NCBI RefSeq assembly: GCF_039993895.1
Contig: NZ_CP121194.1
Location: forward strand, 2,604,001-2,668,000
Origin: Edaphobacter paludis
GTDB taxonomy: Bacteria > Acidobacteriota > Terriglobia > Terriglobales > Acidobacteriaceae
DNA: 64,000 nucleotides
Direction of reading: 5' to 3'
Positions 45,846-56,186 of this stretch are shown here, piece by piece. The number at the start of each line of letters is the position of its first letter. The stretch's first letter is position 1. Under the pieces are notes generated by a model that saw only the letters and a list, made by a program, of their open reading frames with translations, did not search any database and was not told the origin of the DNA. The position numbers and the translations under genes are program-made.

Positions 45846-47465
45846 TCAGGCTTCCGGATTCACCGAGATGACACTATTCCCGCTGACCTGAAGCCTATCC
45901 GCCAACCGCAAAGCGAGCGCCATCATGGTGAATGTAGGATTGGAGCTCCCGCCGGTCGGAAAGACGCTACAGCTTACGACGTAGAGATTCTCGAGGCCAT
46001 GGACCCTCAGTGAGCTGTCAACGACGCTGGTCGCCGGATCCGCTCCCATCCTGGTGCCTCCCATCATGTGGAAGGTGTCTAAGCGATTGCCGGTATTCCA
46101 GAAGTCACTGCCCGCTGTAATCTGCGGTTTCCAGCTTATGGTTGCGAGATTATTTTCGCGGAAGAGCAATTCCAGTTCTTGGGCATAGGCACGAATGCTT
46201 TGAAGCTCATCTCCTGAGATTCGCCAATCCAGAATCGCTTTGCGGATCCCGAGTGCGTCCGTTTCCTCAGCCAGGCGTATACGGCTCTCGCAGTCGGGCC
46301 TCTGCTCGACATCGATGTCGAGTACGAGACGCGCCAGTCCCGAGACGTATCTTCGGTTATGAGCTTTCGCCGCGATGGTAAACTTCAGGACCTCCGCAGA
46401 TGCGGCAGGCATAGCAAGCATGTCACGCTGAAGCTCCCGGTTGAGCCTCCCATGTTGGAGTCCGTGCAGCACCCTTCGGATCAGATCTGGCCCGGAGCCC
46501 GGTGGCTCTTCTATCGAGAATTGCCCTGCTACAGAGAGGAGACCCCTCTCAGCCCGCAGCTCAGCGGTCGCCTCGAGCTTGGCCCTGTACGAAGTGCCGC
46601 CTCTCACAAATGGAGCAAAAGCCCGGAGGACGCGTCCTCGGTCCTCGGGAGCGATATCAGCGGCCTGGACTCCAACATGATCGTGGAAGTAGCGTCCCAC
46701 CTGTCCGCGACAGTTTCCCACACCCATGGGACAGATGCCGGTAGAAGCCAGCAGCAGACGCGATGCCTCGATCGTGCCGGTGCAAATAACGAACTGGCTG
46801 GCAATGAACTTATAGGTCATTCCGGTGTAGTTGGTGGCGGTCACGGAGAGAGCGGCATCTCCGTTGACGGTCAAGTCAATGGAGAGGACGTTAGCGTGGG
46901 TAAAGACGGTGACCTTCGTGGAAGCGAGGCACTCCTTTCCCAGGGTCTTCGAAAGATTTCTCTTCGCAAAGGGAGCGCATGTCGAAAAGCGAAGCCTCAC
47001 CCGGGATGACTTAAAGGGAGCTTCACGATTGAATTCCTTCAGCAATCCGTCTGAGAATGGCGAAATCAGAACTCCCATCGCCTTCTGCACCTCGTCGTAA
47101 TACGGCTGAAGCTCTGCCAGTTCGAGCGGCCAGCTTGGAAGGCCGAGTCGACTGTCAGGATGAAGGACATCATCCGTATAGGGCAGCAACTGACCTCCCC
47201 AGCGAGTCGAGGACCCTCCAAAAGTGCGGAAGCGACCGTCCGTGGCACCGGTGTGACGACAGCCCACCATCTCAGCGCAGTAGAGTTTTTGGCTTCGCTC
47301 TTCGAGCTCGAGGCCGCCCGCCTCCAGCAGATGAACGTGCCTGCCATTCTGACGCAAGCGGGCCGCGAGCATAATGCCTGCGACACCGCCGCCTATTACA
47401 CAGATATCCGATCGGAATGTGGACTGCAGATCTGGTGTCTCTAAGTCGATATGCACGGAGAACAC
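45846..47465 (-). CDS. GMC-type flavin oxidoreductase
   Basis: 539 aa. N-terminal FAD-binding GGGVAGIMLAARLRQNG with HLLEAGG, then FGGSSTRWGG, the C-terminal HMMGGTRMGADP and GGSSNPTFTMMALALRLAD, all typical of glucose-methanol-choline oxidoreductases. These oxidise alcohols or sugars to aldehydes or lactones. It starts at a GTG (47465). In a polysaccharide locus it may oxidise a sugar or polyol precursor; the substrate cannot be read from sequence. Confidence 0.88.
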   Translation of the reverse strand: MFSVHIDLETPDLQSTFRSDICVIGGGVAGIMLAARLRQNGRHVHLLEAGGLELEERSQKLYCAEMVGCRHTGATDGRFRTFGGSSTRWGGQLLPYTDDVLHPDSRLGLPSWPLELAELQPYYDEVQKAMGVLISPFSDGLLKEFNREAPFKSSRVRLRFSTCAPFAKRNLSKTLGKECLASTKVTVFTHANVLSIDLTVNGDAALSVTATNYTGMTYKFIASQFVICTGTIEASRLLLASTGICPMGVGNCRGQVGRYFHDHVGVQAADIAPEDRGRVLRAFAPFVRGGTSYRAKLEATAELRAERGLLSVAGQFSIEEPPGSGPDLIRRVLHGLQHGRLNRELQRDMLAMPAASAEVLKFTIAAKAHNRRYVSGLARLVLDIDVEQRPDCESRIRLAEETDALGIRKAILDWRISGDELQSIRAYAQELELLFRENNLATISWKPQITAGSDFWNTGNRLDTFHMMGGTRMGADPATSVVDSSLRVHGLENLYVVSCSVFPTGGSSNPTFTMMALALRLADRLQVSGNSVISVNPEA

Positions 47466-47585
47466 TCAAACACATTACAAGGACGACTGCAATAAGTAGT
47501 TAATTGCATACAAAGAGTTACAGATTTTCACGTTGCAACAAGCTTGCATACCGCATAGATCGACAGGTTCTAGCCTTCCGCTAAC

Positions 47586-49010
47586 TTATGCGCTCAGCCC
47601 ATGTTGTTTAATTTTGTACAGGAGTGTGCGATAGCTGATATTTAGGTTGGTTGCCGCCCTCCTACGATTCCATCCTGAAGCGGAGAGTGCATTCTGGAGC
47701 ATCCTCACCTCTATCTCATTCTTTACCACGCTTACCGCATCCTTCATGCCCAACGCGGCAGCGGTCTTCTTTATCTCCGGTTCAAGAATGATCTCCTCCT
47801 TGGAGTGGGTAGCGCTATCTAACCGGGTTTTCGTCCGCAAGTAACTGTATGCCGTCTTCTCATCTCTCAAGATAAGCGTGCGAGTGACGAAGTTCCGCAG
47901 TTCACGAAGATTTCCGGGCCAGTCATAGTCCTGGGCGGCTTCTACAATCCGGTCAGCGAAGATTACCGGCTGACCTAGCTCCATCGCTCCTCTGCGAAAC
48001 AACTCTTGCATTAACGGCGATATCTCCTCGCGGCGATCTCGGAGTGGAGGAACTGTAATCGTAAGGGTATTAAGTCGATAGTAGAGATCTTCGCGGAAGC
48101 GCTTACAAGCAATTGCTTCCTCCATATTGATGTTCGTGGCAGCAAGTACCCGCACATCGACGTGGGAGGCAGACCGTGCGCCGAGACGACAGAAGGAACC
48201 GTCCTGAAGAACGTGAAGGAGCTTGGCCTGCATCTGCGGGCTCATCTCGCCGATCTCATCCAGTAGCAAAGTTCCTTTATCTGCTAGCTCGAACATGCCT
48301 GGTTTTGACTTCGTTGCCCCGGTAAAGGCCCCAGCTTCGTAGCCGAAAAGTTCACTCTCCAGAAGTTCGTTCGGAAGGGCAGCACAGTTGATATTGAGCA
48401 GGCTTTTGTCAGTGCGAGCATGATATTTGTGCAGTAGCATCGCTACGTTTTCTTTGCCAACACCGCTTTCTCCCAAAATAAGAACCGGAATGTTCACTGG
48501 GGCAAGAATTCGAATATCACGGTAGAGCTGCATCATGACCGGGGAGGCAGCAAGGAAAAAGCGGTTGTTGTCCAGTTCTTCGAGATGGTATTCCGGGGAG
48601 CGCACCTGCTCGGCCGCGGATGCAGGCGAAGAAGTCAAAGCGTCGATCCGAGACTTCTTCTTCAACCTGTCGATATCGAAAGGTCCAAAAGGCATCGCAA
48701 ATATCATGGAGACATTCCATCGGAGCGCATAGTCATTCCATGACAGATCTCCTGCATCCACGACAAGACCGATGTTCTCGCTCTTGACCTTCTGCAGAAT
48801 CGACTGCGGCATGAAGCTATCTTCCGGCTTCTTCCGCGAAGGATCGACAAGCAGAAAGTCCGCTTCCAGTCCCCCCTCAAAGAGCTGCAGCGCTTTCTGC
48901 GGGGATGGCACACAAATGGCTTTGTACCCGTCGGCACTAAACGCATTGAAGATGGAATTACAAATATGGGCATCTTCGCTGATGCCTAAAACCAGGACTC
49001 TGTCAGTCAT
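47586..49010 (-). CDS. Sigma-54 dependent transcriptional activator with degenerate receiver
   Basis: 474 aa, NtrC-like. N-terminal receiver-like domain: acidic pair Glu12-Asp13 and Asp56 are present, but the usual invariant Lys is Met106 and the Thr/Ser switch position is not conserved, so phosphorylation may not be the input. AAA+ core with Walker A GESGVGKE (180-187), GAFTGA loop (227-232) for sigma-54 contact, Walker B LLLDE (248-252) and the arginine finger region FREDLYYRLN. C-terminal Fis-type helix-turn-helix (RRRAATNLNISYRTLLYKI). Sigma-54 promoters lie nearby at 58238 and 63031, so it is the likely activator of the export genes. Confidence 0.92.
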   Translation of the reverse strand: MTDRVLVLGISEDAHICNSIFNAFSADGYKAICVPSPQKALQLFEGGLEADFLLVDPSRKKPEDSFMPQSILQKVKSENIGLVVDAGDLSWNDYALRWNVSMIFAMPFGPFDIDRLKKKSRIDALTSSPASAAEQVRSPEYHLEELDNNRFFLAASPVMMQLYRDIRILAPVNIPVLILGESGVGKENVAMLLHKYHARTDKSLLNINCAALPNELLESELFGYEAGAFTGATKSKPGMFELADKGTLLLDEIGEMSPQMQAKLLHVLQDGSFCRLGARSASHVDVRVLAATNINMEEAIACKRFREDLYYRLNTLTITVPPLRDRREEISPLMQELFRRGAMELGQPVIFADRIVEAAQDYDWPGNLRELRNFVTRTLILRDEKTAYSYLRTKTRLDSATHSKEEIILEPEIKKTAAALGMKDAVSVVKNEIEVRMLQNALSASGWNRRRAATNLNISYRTLLYKIKQHGLSA

Positions 49011-49526
49011 TGACGTACCTCAGCAGAGAGAAGCGTTCGGACGAAGCTCTGGCGGAGGCGTGAGCGCAAGCCCGGGGTGCTCAAGACGAGCTACCCGTCG
49101 GTTCGCTTATACCTACGACTTAGCCAAGCTGATTTACAGGAGCCCACAATATTTTTTCTACGATGCCAAAAGACCAGCAGCTAATTGGATAATTCCGGCA
49201 ATTGGAGCGGAAATCTTGTTTCAATTATGAAACTTAAATGAGCCTCGGAGTGGATTGAATGTATCTTCCTCCCCAATCTCAAGTCAAATACAAAATTAGG
49301 AAGTTATATTCCCACTTACTTGCACAATTTAGTCACATCAGGGCAATCAGGAATACCTCGTGTTCGACTCATTGACAGCATCTCTATTGAGCAAAACATC
49401 TATATTGCTTCGCGATTCTTTTGCATGTAATGTTGTCGCGCTGGTTGAACAACCGCTGGTTCTCCATGTACCTTGAAACACCACGAAAACAAATTTGGAT
49501 GAAGGGGAGTTGCCATCCGAACTCAA
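49011..49526. other. Gene-free region between the activator and the LhgO-like gene
   Basis: About 500 bp without a supported gene. It must carry the promoters of both divergent flanking genes. I found no matching -24/-12 site for either gene. Confidence 0.45.
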
Positions 49527-50735
49527 GTGGAAGTAGCAATTATCGGTGCCGGAATCGTAGGCCTGGCGACAGGTCTGCAATTGGTGAAGCGCTTTCCTGG
49601 CATTTCACTCGCCGTCCTGGATAAGGAGGCGAAGGTAGCCGGACACCAGTCGGGTCACAATAGCGGAGTAATTCACTCCGGGATCTATTACAAGCCAGGC
49701 AGCCTCAAGGCCAGACTCTGTCTTGAAGGTGCCGAAACAATGATCCGATTTTGCAAGGAGCACGGAGTGCCGTACGAGCTTTGCGGCAAGCTTATTGTGG
49801 CAACCCGCGAAGATGAACTACAGCGACTGCAGGAGTTATACAGGCGCGGAGAACAGAATGGGTTGAAAGGTCTTGAGATATTGAGCGCGGAGCAGATTAC
49901 CGAGTATGAGCCTACTGCCGCGGGGATCCGTGCAATTCGCGTGGCCGGCACCGGCATAGTGGACTTTGCAAAGGTCACTCAAAAGTATGCAGAACTGATT
50001 ACCGCAAGCGGAGAAGCTATCTACCTTTCGCACGAAGTTACCGGCTTAAAGCGAGCGCATGGAACTACTGTCGTTGAGACAAGCCAAGGCAGCTTCGAAG
50101 CGAAGCTGGTGATCAACTGCGCGGGTCTCCAAAGTGACCGGGTAAGCCGCATGGCGAATGCCAGTCTCGACCTGACGATCGTTCCCTTTCGAGGAGAGTA
50201 CTACGACCTGGTGCCAGGCAAAGAGAATTGCCTTAGAGGACTGCTTTACCCGGTTCCCGATCCGCAGTTTCCCTTTCTCGGAGTGCACTTCACAAGACGC
50301 ATAGGCGGAGGCATCGAGGCTGGACCGAATGCCGTGCTGGCGCTCGAGCGTGAAGGTTATACGAAGACCTCATTTCGATTTGGTGACGTGTTGGAGTACG
50401 CTAGGTTTCCCGGTTTTTGGATCATGGCTCGAAGGCATTGGAGAATGTCCATGCACGAGTATCACCGCTCCTGGAGCAAGGCCAGTTTTGTTCAAGAACT
50501 GCAGCGACTGATGCCAAATCTAACGCCGGCGGACCTGATTCCCGGGGGCGCGGGCGTTCGCGCACAGGCACTCGACCGCCAGGGAAGGCTGATTGATGAC
50601 TTCCGATTTGTTCATACCGACGGCATGGTCCACGTATGCAATGCGCCGTCTCCGGCCGCCACGGCGTCGCTCGTCATTGGCAGGTACATCGTCGATACAG
50701 TTGTAAAGCACCACGCAGCCGCTTGGGCTAGTTGA
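49527..50735 (+). CDS. lhgO: L-2-hydroxyglutarate oxidase-like FAD protein
   Basis: 402 aa. N-terminal FAD motif VAIIGAGIVGLATGLQL, then HQSGHNSGVIHSGIYYKPGSLKARLC, a family-diagnostic stretch, and the C-terminal GGAGVRAQALDRQG. LhgO oxidises L-2-hydroxyglutarate to 2-oxoglutarate at the membrane. Starts at GTG 49527 with a weak ribosome site. Its place in a polysaccharide locus is unusual; a related 2-hydroxyacid sugar substrate is possible but not shown. The name follows the family; the specific substrate is moderately sure. Confidence 0.8.
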   Translation: MEVAIIGAGIVGLATGLQLVKRFPGISLAVLDKEAKVAGHQSGHNSGVIHSGIYYKPGSLKARLCLEGAETMIRFCKEHGVPYELCGKLIVATREDELQRLQELYRRGEQNGLKGLEILSAEQITEYEPTAAGIRAIRVAGTGIVDFAKVTQKYAELITASGEAIYLSHEVTGLKRAHGTTVVETSQGSFEAKLVINCAGLQSDRVSRMANASLDLTIVPFRGEYYDLVPGKENCLRGLLYPVPDPQFPFLGVHFTRRIGGGIEAGPNAVLALEREGYTKTSFRFGDVLEYARFPGFWIMARRHWRMSMHEYHRSWSKASFVQELQRLMPNLTPADLIPGGAGVRAQALDRQGRLIDDFRFVHTDGMVHVCNAPSPAATASLVIGRYIVDTVVKHHAAAWAS

Positions 50736-50984
50736 ACCACGAGCTTGTCATACGGCAGGAGTGCTAGTTCGTGTAGGTGTGACCTTTTTGTGTTATTGCC
50801 GACCCACTTTGCAGGAATCACTCTGGATAGAGGAGCGGCAGCCAACTTTCAAAGCTCTGATGGAACCAGATCTGCCTTTCGGCCAGCAAACTTCAGCTTT
50901 TCCGGGTCCCACATCAAATCTTGCGCTTGTCCCCATACGGCCTCTGGACCCTGTGCTTTTTCAACTACTCGCGAGGTGCGCTTC

Positions 50985-52082
50985 GTGCCAGACACTCAGA
51001 TCTCTCTTCCCGCGAGCAACCGGGCGATCCGGGCTGATCGTTTCGAGGCAGGTCTCTTCGCCCGTAAGACAGGCCGTTCGGTGTGGTCACGTCTCCCTCT
51101 CCTTACCTTTGCCTTTGTTCTGGTTCTGACGATGTGCGGTTGCAGCGCTGGGATCGGTGAGCCTTCGGGCGCGCCGTCGCTGAGTCCCGGCGCCCTCCAG
51201 GTCGGAGAGGTTTCGGTTAGTGCGGAAAGTCTTAGCTTCGGCGACGTAACAGTAAACGGGGCGGCACGAGAAATCCTGACGCTGAACTCGATCGGGACCC
51301 TGCCCGTAACAGTCAACTCGGCTGCGACCTCAACTGCGGCATTCAGTATCGAGGGCGCCTCGTTTCCCGTCACTCTAGACCCAGGTCGCTCAATGAATCT
51401 GACAGTGCAGTTTCAGCCTGCAGTTGTGGGTGCATCAAGTGGTCAACTTTCCATCAGCAGCAACTCGTCAGCGGGAACTACTACTGTCGTGGCGTTGTCC
51501 GGTACGGGTACAGCAGCGGATCCAGAGCTGACGGCGAGTGCAGCCAGCTTGAGCTTTGGCAGTGTAGCGGTAAACGTGGCCACCACATCGAACCTGACTC
51601 TGACCTCAACAGGAACGACACCAGTGATTGTGAGCTCTGCTCAGATCCAAGGGGCGGAATTCACCATCGTGGGTGGGAGTTTCCCGGCGACCCTGAACCC
51701 TGGCCAAGCGCTTTCCCTGCTGATCAGGTATCAGCCAACGGCAGCCGGAGCTGTCACCGGACAACTTACCATCGCTAGCAATTCGCTCAACGGAGGTTTC
51801 CTGACCGTGCCACTCACCGGTGTGGCCACGGCTATCGCGCATGAGGTCGACCTGAGCTGGCTTCCTCCAAGCAGTTCGCCTGACCCCGTGGTCGGGTACA
51901 ACATCTATCGGTCGGTGGGAGGAGGAGGATTTACGCAACTCAATTCAGTGATTTCCCTCGCGGCAGCCTATGTCGACAACACCGTAGCCAGCGCCGTCAC
52001 CTATGGCTATGTGGTGAAAAGCGTGGACGCAAGCGGCGTGGAAAGCACCGCCTCCAACGAATTTCAGATCACGATTCCATAG
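50985..52082 (+). CDS. Surface lipoprotein with choice-of-anchor D and fibronectin type III repeats
   Basis: About 365 aa. N-terminal hydrophobic segment (LPLLTFAFVLVLTMCGCSAG) with Cys residues suited to a lipobox or signal anchor. Then two beta-sandwich repeats of the ASPM-SPD-2-Hydin/choice-of-anchor D type (SAESLSFGDVTVNGAAREIL and SAASLSFGSVAVNVATTSNL, each ending ...TTTVVALSGTGTA-like), then a fibronectin type III domain (VDLSWLPPSSSPDPVVGYNI). GTG at 50985 was chosen for the CGAGGTG 6 bases upstream; a longer frame from 50745 lacks a signal. Likely an extracellular adhesin or matrix protein. Confidence 0.75.
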   Translation: MPDTQISLPASNRAIRADRFEAGLFARKTGRSVWSRLPLLTFAFVLVLTMCGCSAGIGEPSGAPSLSPGALQVGEVSVSAESLSFGDVTVNGAAREILTLNSIGTLPVTVNSAATSTAAFSIEGASFPVTLDPGRSMNLTVQFQPAVVGASSGQLSISSNSSAGTTTVVALSGTGTAADPELTASAASLSFGSVAVNVATTSNLTLTSTGTTPVIVSSAQIQGAEFTIVGGSFPATLNPGQALSLLIRYQPTAAGAVTGQLTIASNSLNGGFLTVPLTGVATAIAHEVDLSWLPPSSSPDPVVGYNIYRSVGGGGFTQLNSVISLAAAYVDNTVASAVTYGYVVKSVDASGVESTASNEFQITIP

Positions 52083-52155
52083 GCTACCGGAGAGCAGCGC
52101 GATCCTGCTGATTGTGCCGACATCCGGGGTGTTCCCTGCTTGAGACAAAGGCTAG

Positions 52156-53316
52156 TCAGGAATATGCAAGCTGAAGCGATTCGATAATGTAGTCTTGCTC
52201 AGAGTCCGTCAACTGGTGAAACAGTGGAAGGATGAGCCCGGAATCTGTCGCCAACTCAGTCTGGGGCAAGCAGCTTTTCCAGCGTTCGGATCTATAGGGC
52301 AGTTCCCTGTGGATCGCCATGATCGCTCGCCGTGTAGAGATATTCTTCTGCAGAAGATTCTGCATGATCGTGTCACGCTTACCCTCAAAGCCAGCGACCA
52401 GTCTGACCATATAGGACTGGTAGTTGTGACGGCGACCGGAAGGAACGGTGGGGGTTATGAGCCACGGAAGATGCAGAAGCGAACTTGTATAACGCTCCGC
52501 GAGAGAACGCCGCTTAGCGAGAAAGCCCGGCAGACGTTCCAGTTGCGTGATGCCTATCGCCGCTTGCATATCCGTCATCCGGAAGTTGAAGCCTATCTCG
52601 TCATACGTCTCGGTAGTTATCTGCGTCGCACTATGCCGCGCCACGTCCGAGAGGCTCATTGCATGCTGCCGTAGACGGCGAAGCCTCTCCGCGACCTTTG
52701 CATCCCTCGTCGTGATCATGCCGCCCTCGCCCGTCGTGAGGACTTTTCTCGGATGAAAGCTGAAGCAGGCCAGGGCTCCCAACGGCGCGCCGATCAGGCT
52801 CCCTTCATACTCCGATCCGATAGCGCATGCGGCGTCCTCGATTACAGCCAGACCATGCCGGGCGGCGATAGCGAGAATTTCATGCATGGCCGCGGGCAGA
52901 CCAATCTGGTGAACCACCAGGATCGCCTTTGTTCGTGGAGAGATGGCCTCTTCGAGGCGTGCAGGATCAAGATTGTAAGTTGCCAAATCTATATCGCAAA
53001 AGACCGGAGTAGCCCCCACGTAAACAATGGCATTCGCTGTCGCTATAAACGAGAGACTCGGGCAAATCACCTCATCACCCGGACCTACACCCAGCGCCAG
53101 CAATCCAAGATGGAGTGCCGTGGTGCATGAAGATACGGCTACAGCATGATCGCAGCCAATGTACCGAGCAAACTTGGCTTCGAACTCGGCAACCCGCGGC
53201 CCTTGCGTGACCCAACCTGAACGAAGTACATCGATCACCGCCTGCTCTTCCTCCGCGCCAATGTAGGGACGAGCAACTGGAATCGCAGATGAAACAGCGG
53301 GAGATAAGAGGCTCAT
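52156..53316 (-). CDS. DegT/DnrJ/EryC1 sugar aminotransferase (first)
   Basis: 386 aa PLP enzyme. PLP-lysine in FSFHPRKVLTTGEGGMI, and family motifs SSCTTALHLGLLALGVGPGDEVI, IEDAACAIGSEY. It makes an amino sugar nucleotide from a keto sugar. ATG 53316 overlaps the epimerase stop (ATGA); a longer frame is not needed. Last gene of the overlapping minus-strand operon. The exact sugar is not readable. Confidence 0.88.
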   Translation of the reverse strand: MSLLSPAVSSAIPVARPYIGAEEEQAVIDVLRSGWVTQGPRVAEFEAKFARYIGCDHAVAVSSCTTALHLGLLALGVGPGDEVICPSLSFIATANAIVYVGATPVFCDIDLATYNLDPARLEEAISPRTKAILVVHQIGLPAAMHEILAIAARHGLAVIEDAACAIGSEYEGSLIGAPLGALACFSFHPRKVLTTGEGGMITTRDAKVAERLRRLRQHAMSLSDVARHSATQITTETYDEIGFNFRMTDMQAAIGITQLERLPGFLAKRRSLAERYTSSLLHLPWLITPTVPSGRRHNYQSYMVRLVAGFEGKRDTIMQNLLQKNISTRRAIMAIHRELPYRSERWKSCLPQTELATDSGLILPLFHQLTDSEQDYIIESLQLAYS

Positions 53317-54302
53317 GCTGCACCCCCCAATACGGCAGTCGATTCCGTTCGCGCCAGGTCGCGCCACTGAAGAAGAGATCTTAGTCCTGATTCCAGATCC
53401 ACCTTCGCCGTGAAGCCAAGCATCCTCTCAGCCTTTTCCGTGCTCGCGCGGCGCGCTTGCACGTTGTTGATCTTCCGCGCGGACACATACTCCGGTCTGA
53501 GATTGGAGCCAGTAACTTTGAGCAGCATGTCGCAGAGTTCTCGCAACGTAGTCTGCACGCCAGTCCCTACATTGAATACCTCGTCGGTGACATCGGAAAC
53601 CAGTCCTGCAAGATTGGCCCGGGCTACATCTTCCACAAATACAAAGTCCATCGATTGCGAGCCGTCGCCAAAGATCTTCGGCGCCTGCCCAGCCTCAATG
53701 GCGTCAATCCAGCGGATCAGGACCTCGGTGTAAACGCCATCGATATCCATGCGCGGTCCATAGATATTAAAGTAGCGAAAGGCAACATAGGGCAGCTTGA
53801 ACATCTCGTACCAGGCACGGAGCATTTGCTCGTTTGCGATCTTACCCGCTCCGTAAAGGGTGCGGTTATTGAACGGATGCAACTCGTCCATGGGAAGGTA
53901 GGACGGGTCGCCGTAGACGGACGCGGAGGAGGCTGCCACCACCTTCTTCACCTTGTGCCGCACAGCGCTCTCAAGAACATTTGAGGCCCCTACCATCAGA
54001 ACCTGGACCGCTTCGCCCGGTGCTTCGGCGCAACGGGTGATTCTAAGTGCCGCCTCGTGGAAGATATAGTCCACGCCCGCAACCGCGTCGTCTACCGTAT
54101 CCGCATCACGGATGTCACCCTCGATCACAACCAGGCCACCCATCTTCTTTGCGCACTCCAGGTTTCGGAGATTGCCGCGAACCAGGTTGTCCAGCACCCG
54201 GACTTCCGCTGCACCGGCCTCAAGCAGCAGGTCTGCCGTGGCACTTCCTACAAATCCCGCCCCTCCTGTTATGAGTATTTTTTTGCCTTGGATAGGATTC
54301 AT
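53313..54302 (-). CDS. NAD-dependent sugar nucleotide epimerase/dehydratase
   Basis: 329 aa extended short-chain dehydrogenase. Rossmann ITGGAGFVGSATADLL at the N-terminus and catalytic YGAGK with SSASVYG. Resembles GalE/WbpP-type UDP-hexose 4-epimerases, but dehydratase action is also possible. It overlaps the preceding acyltransferase by 4 bp (ATGA) and the following aminotransferase by 4 bp. Confidence 0.85.
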   Translation of the reverse strand: MNPIQGKKILITGGAGFVGSATADLLLEAGAAEVRVLDNLVRGNLRNLECAKKMGGLVVIEGDIRDADTVDDAVAGVDYIFHEAALRITRCAEAPGEAVQVLMVGASNVLESAVRHKVKKVVAASSASVYGDPSYLPMDELHPFNNRTLYGAGKIANEQMLRAWYEMFKLPYVAFRYFNIYGPRMDIDGVYTEVLIRWIDAIEAGQAPKIFGDGSQSMDFVFVEDVARANLAGLVSDVTDEVFNVGTGVQTTLRELCDMLLKVTGSNLRPEYVSARKINNVQARRASTEKAERMLGFTAKVDLESGLRSLLQWRDLARTESTAVLGGAA

Positions 54303-55090
54303 TCCGTCCCCTTGTAGCTGCTCCGTGTTGTGGCCAATTGGCCGTCATCTGCCAGGCGCTCTTGCGAAGTTGTGTCAACTTCCAATTCCGAAGAGCAGAT
54401 ATCTTTACGTCTGCGAATGAGCCGCGCAGGTACTCCCGCTACAACCGCGTACTCAGGCACATCTTCGGTGACAACTGCGCCGGCGCCGATGATGGAATGC
54501 GCCCCAACGTGGACTCCCGGCAGAATCGTCGCGTTAGTGCCGATATCGGCGCCATACCCTATCACCACGGGTTCAATCCTAAGTTCCGTCGAAATGATCG
54601 GCACGTCGACAGGGAGCGCCGTGTGCGACGAGCCAAGAACCTTCGCTCCCGGCCCCCACCCGACATAATCTTCGAGAACGAGGTTCCGTGCGTCAAAGTA
54701 CGCTTGCGGTCCGATCCAAACATGATTACCGATCCGGCACGTGCCGTCGTAACGCCCCTGAATCATCGCTTGAGCACCGATGAACACTCCATCGCCGAAC
54801 ACCATGCTTTCGGGGTGCTTTACGACAACCCCCGGCCCGATCTGCAGGGCGTGCCCGACGCTCTGGCACATGGCGCGAAACAGAATGCGTCGAAGCTGTG
54901 ACTCTAACGGCCCCTCGTCATTTCGATACCTGGAAAACATGGCGAGCAGTTCGAGGACGGTGTGGGATCTCTTCAAATGAGCCGCAAACTCCCACTCCCA
55001 GTCCGGATCATCCACTAGCCGCGCGCTGCCGAACACCGCAGGAACGGATCGCCCTCGCGTAAGATTCTCGTGCTCTCGTTCAGCCAACAT
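54299..55090 (-). CDS. Left-handed beta-helix acyltransferase (first)
   Basis: 263 aa. Hexapeptide-type repeats (VFGDGVFIGAQAMIQGR, CRIGNHVWIGPQAYF, EPVVIGYGADIGTNATILPG, HVGAHSIIGAGAVVTEDVPEYAVVAGVPARLI) are clear, giving a LbH acetyltransferase. The N-terminal 90 residues have no recognised domain. It overlaps the next aminotransferase gene by 11 bp and the epimerase by 4 bp. It may O- or N-acetylate a sugar of the polysaccharide. Confidence 0.85.
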   Translation of the reverse strand: MLAEREHENLTRGRSVPAVFGSARLVDDPDWEWEFAAHLKRSHTVLELLAMFSRYRNDEGPLESQLRRILFRAMCQSVGHALQIGPGVVVKHPESMVFGDGVFIGAQAMIQGRYDGTCRIGNHVWIGPQAYFDARNLVLEDYVGWGPGAKVLGSSHTALPVDVPIISTELRIEPVVIGYGADIGTNATILPGVHVGAHSIIGAGAVVTEDVPEYAVVAGVPARLIRRRKDICSSELEVDTTSQERLADDGQLATTRSSYKGTE

Positions 55091-56186
55091 AGCAGCTCTC
55101 CCGAACCTGTGCTGCGACTCTCTCGATCGCCTCCGACTCGATGCCCGGATACATCGGCAGCGACAGAATCCGTGTTGTTAGCGTCTCCGTTACAGGAAAA
55201 TCGCCTCTCTCGTAGCCGAGGGAGCGGTAGGCCTCCTGAAGATGCAGCGGATTTGGATAGTGCAAACCTGATTCAATGCCCGCGCGTGACAGACTCTCAC
55301 GAAGCGCGTCACGGTTATCAGATTGCACAACATAAAGATGATAGACATGGCGGCCATAATCCATCTCAGCGGGAGTCTCAAGATCGGTGTCTCTGAGAGC
55401 CGCATCGTACTTCGCTGCCGCCTCGCGTCTCTGGTTATTCCAGCGGTCAAGGTACTTCAGCTTCACGGACAGAATTCCGCCCTGAATACCTTCCATGCGC
55501 ATGTTGAGTCCGGGAAAAATATGCTCGTACCTTTTCGATGATCCATGATCGCGCCACAACCGAACCCGATTTGCGAGTTCAGCGTCATCCGTAGTTACTG
55601 CTCCGCCCTCGCCACAGGCGCCGAGATTTTTGCCGGGATAAAAACTGAAGCATCCCGCCGCGCCAAATGAACCTGCTTTGCGCCCCCTGTATTCTGCACC
55701 GTGCGCCTGGCATGCATCCTCAATCACTGGAATACTGTGACGCGATGCGATGTTGAGTATCGGATCCATATCCGCCGTTTGCCCATAGATATCTACGGGG
55801 ATGATGGCGCGCGTTCGAGGCGTGATCGCGGCTTCCAAAAGAGCAGCGTCCATCGTGAATGACACCGGATCGATATCAACAAACACCGGTCGCCCGCGCA
55901 CCGCAGTGATGGCTTCCGCAGTTGCGATAAACGTATGCGGAACCGTGATGACCTCATCTCCCGGACCGATACCGAGCGAAGCCAGAGCCAACTGAAGTGC
56001 AGCGGTGCCGTTGCTGAGCGCGACACAGTGTTTCGTGCCCACGTAGGCTGCGAACTCCTGCTCGAATCTCTGGACCTCCGGCCCCAGCACGAAGGTTGAT
56101 TCGCGGAGCACACGATCGAAGACCTCGCGAAGCTCTTCCGTTATCTCGCTATGCAGTGATTTCAGGTCGACAAAGGGAATTGTCAC
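55080..56186 (-). CDS. DegT/DnrJ/EryC1 sugar aminotransferase (second, WbpE-like)
   Basis: 368 aa PLP enzyme with [13 protein letters not shown] at the N-terminus, [35 protein letters not shown] and PLP-lysine in [16 protein letters not shown]. The N-terminal GTG at 56186 with GGAGGAAAA upstream overlaps the acyltransferase stop (GTGA). It is most like WbpE/WlbC, which transaminate a 3-keto-UDP-GlcNAcA. It sits just after a Gfo/Idh gene and an LbH acetyltransferase, a set that together makes diacetamido uronic acids. Confidence 0.9.
   Translation of the reverse strand: MTIPFVDLKSLHSEITEELREVFDRVLRESTFVLGPEVQRFEQEFAAYVGTKHCVALSNGTAALQLALASLGIGPGDEVITVPHTFIATAEAITAVRGRPVFVDIDPVSFTMDAALLEAAITPRTRAIIPVDIYGQTADMDPILNIASRHSIPVIEDACQAHGAEYRGRKAGSFGAAGCFSFYPGKNLGACGEGGAVTTDDAELANRVRLWRDHGSSKRYEHIFPGLNMRMEGIQGGILSVKLKYLDRWNNQRREAAAKYDAALRDTDLETPAEMDYGRHVYHLYVVQSDNRDALRESLSRAGIESGLHYPNPLHLQEAYRSLGYERGDFPVTETLTTRILSLPMYPGIESEAIERVAAQVRESCYVG

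Noticed and set aside
50858..50875. TGG-N10-GC match upstream of the surface lipoprotein gene
   Set aside because: The -12 box is CTGC rather than TTGC and no further consensus bases fit; likely chance.
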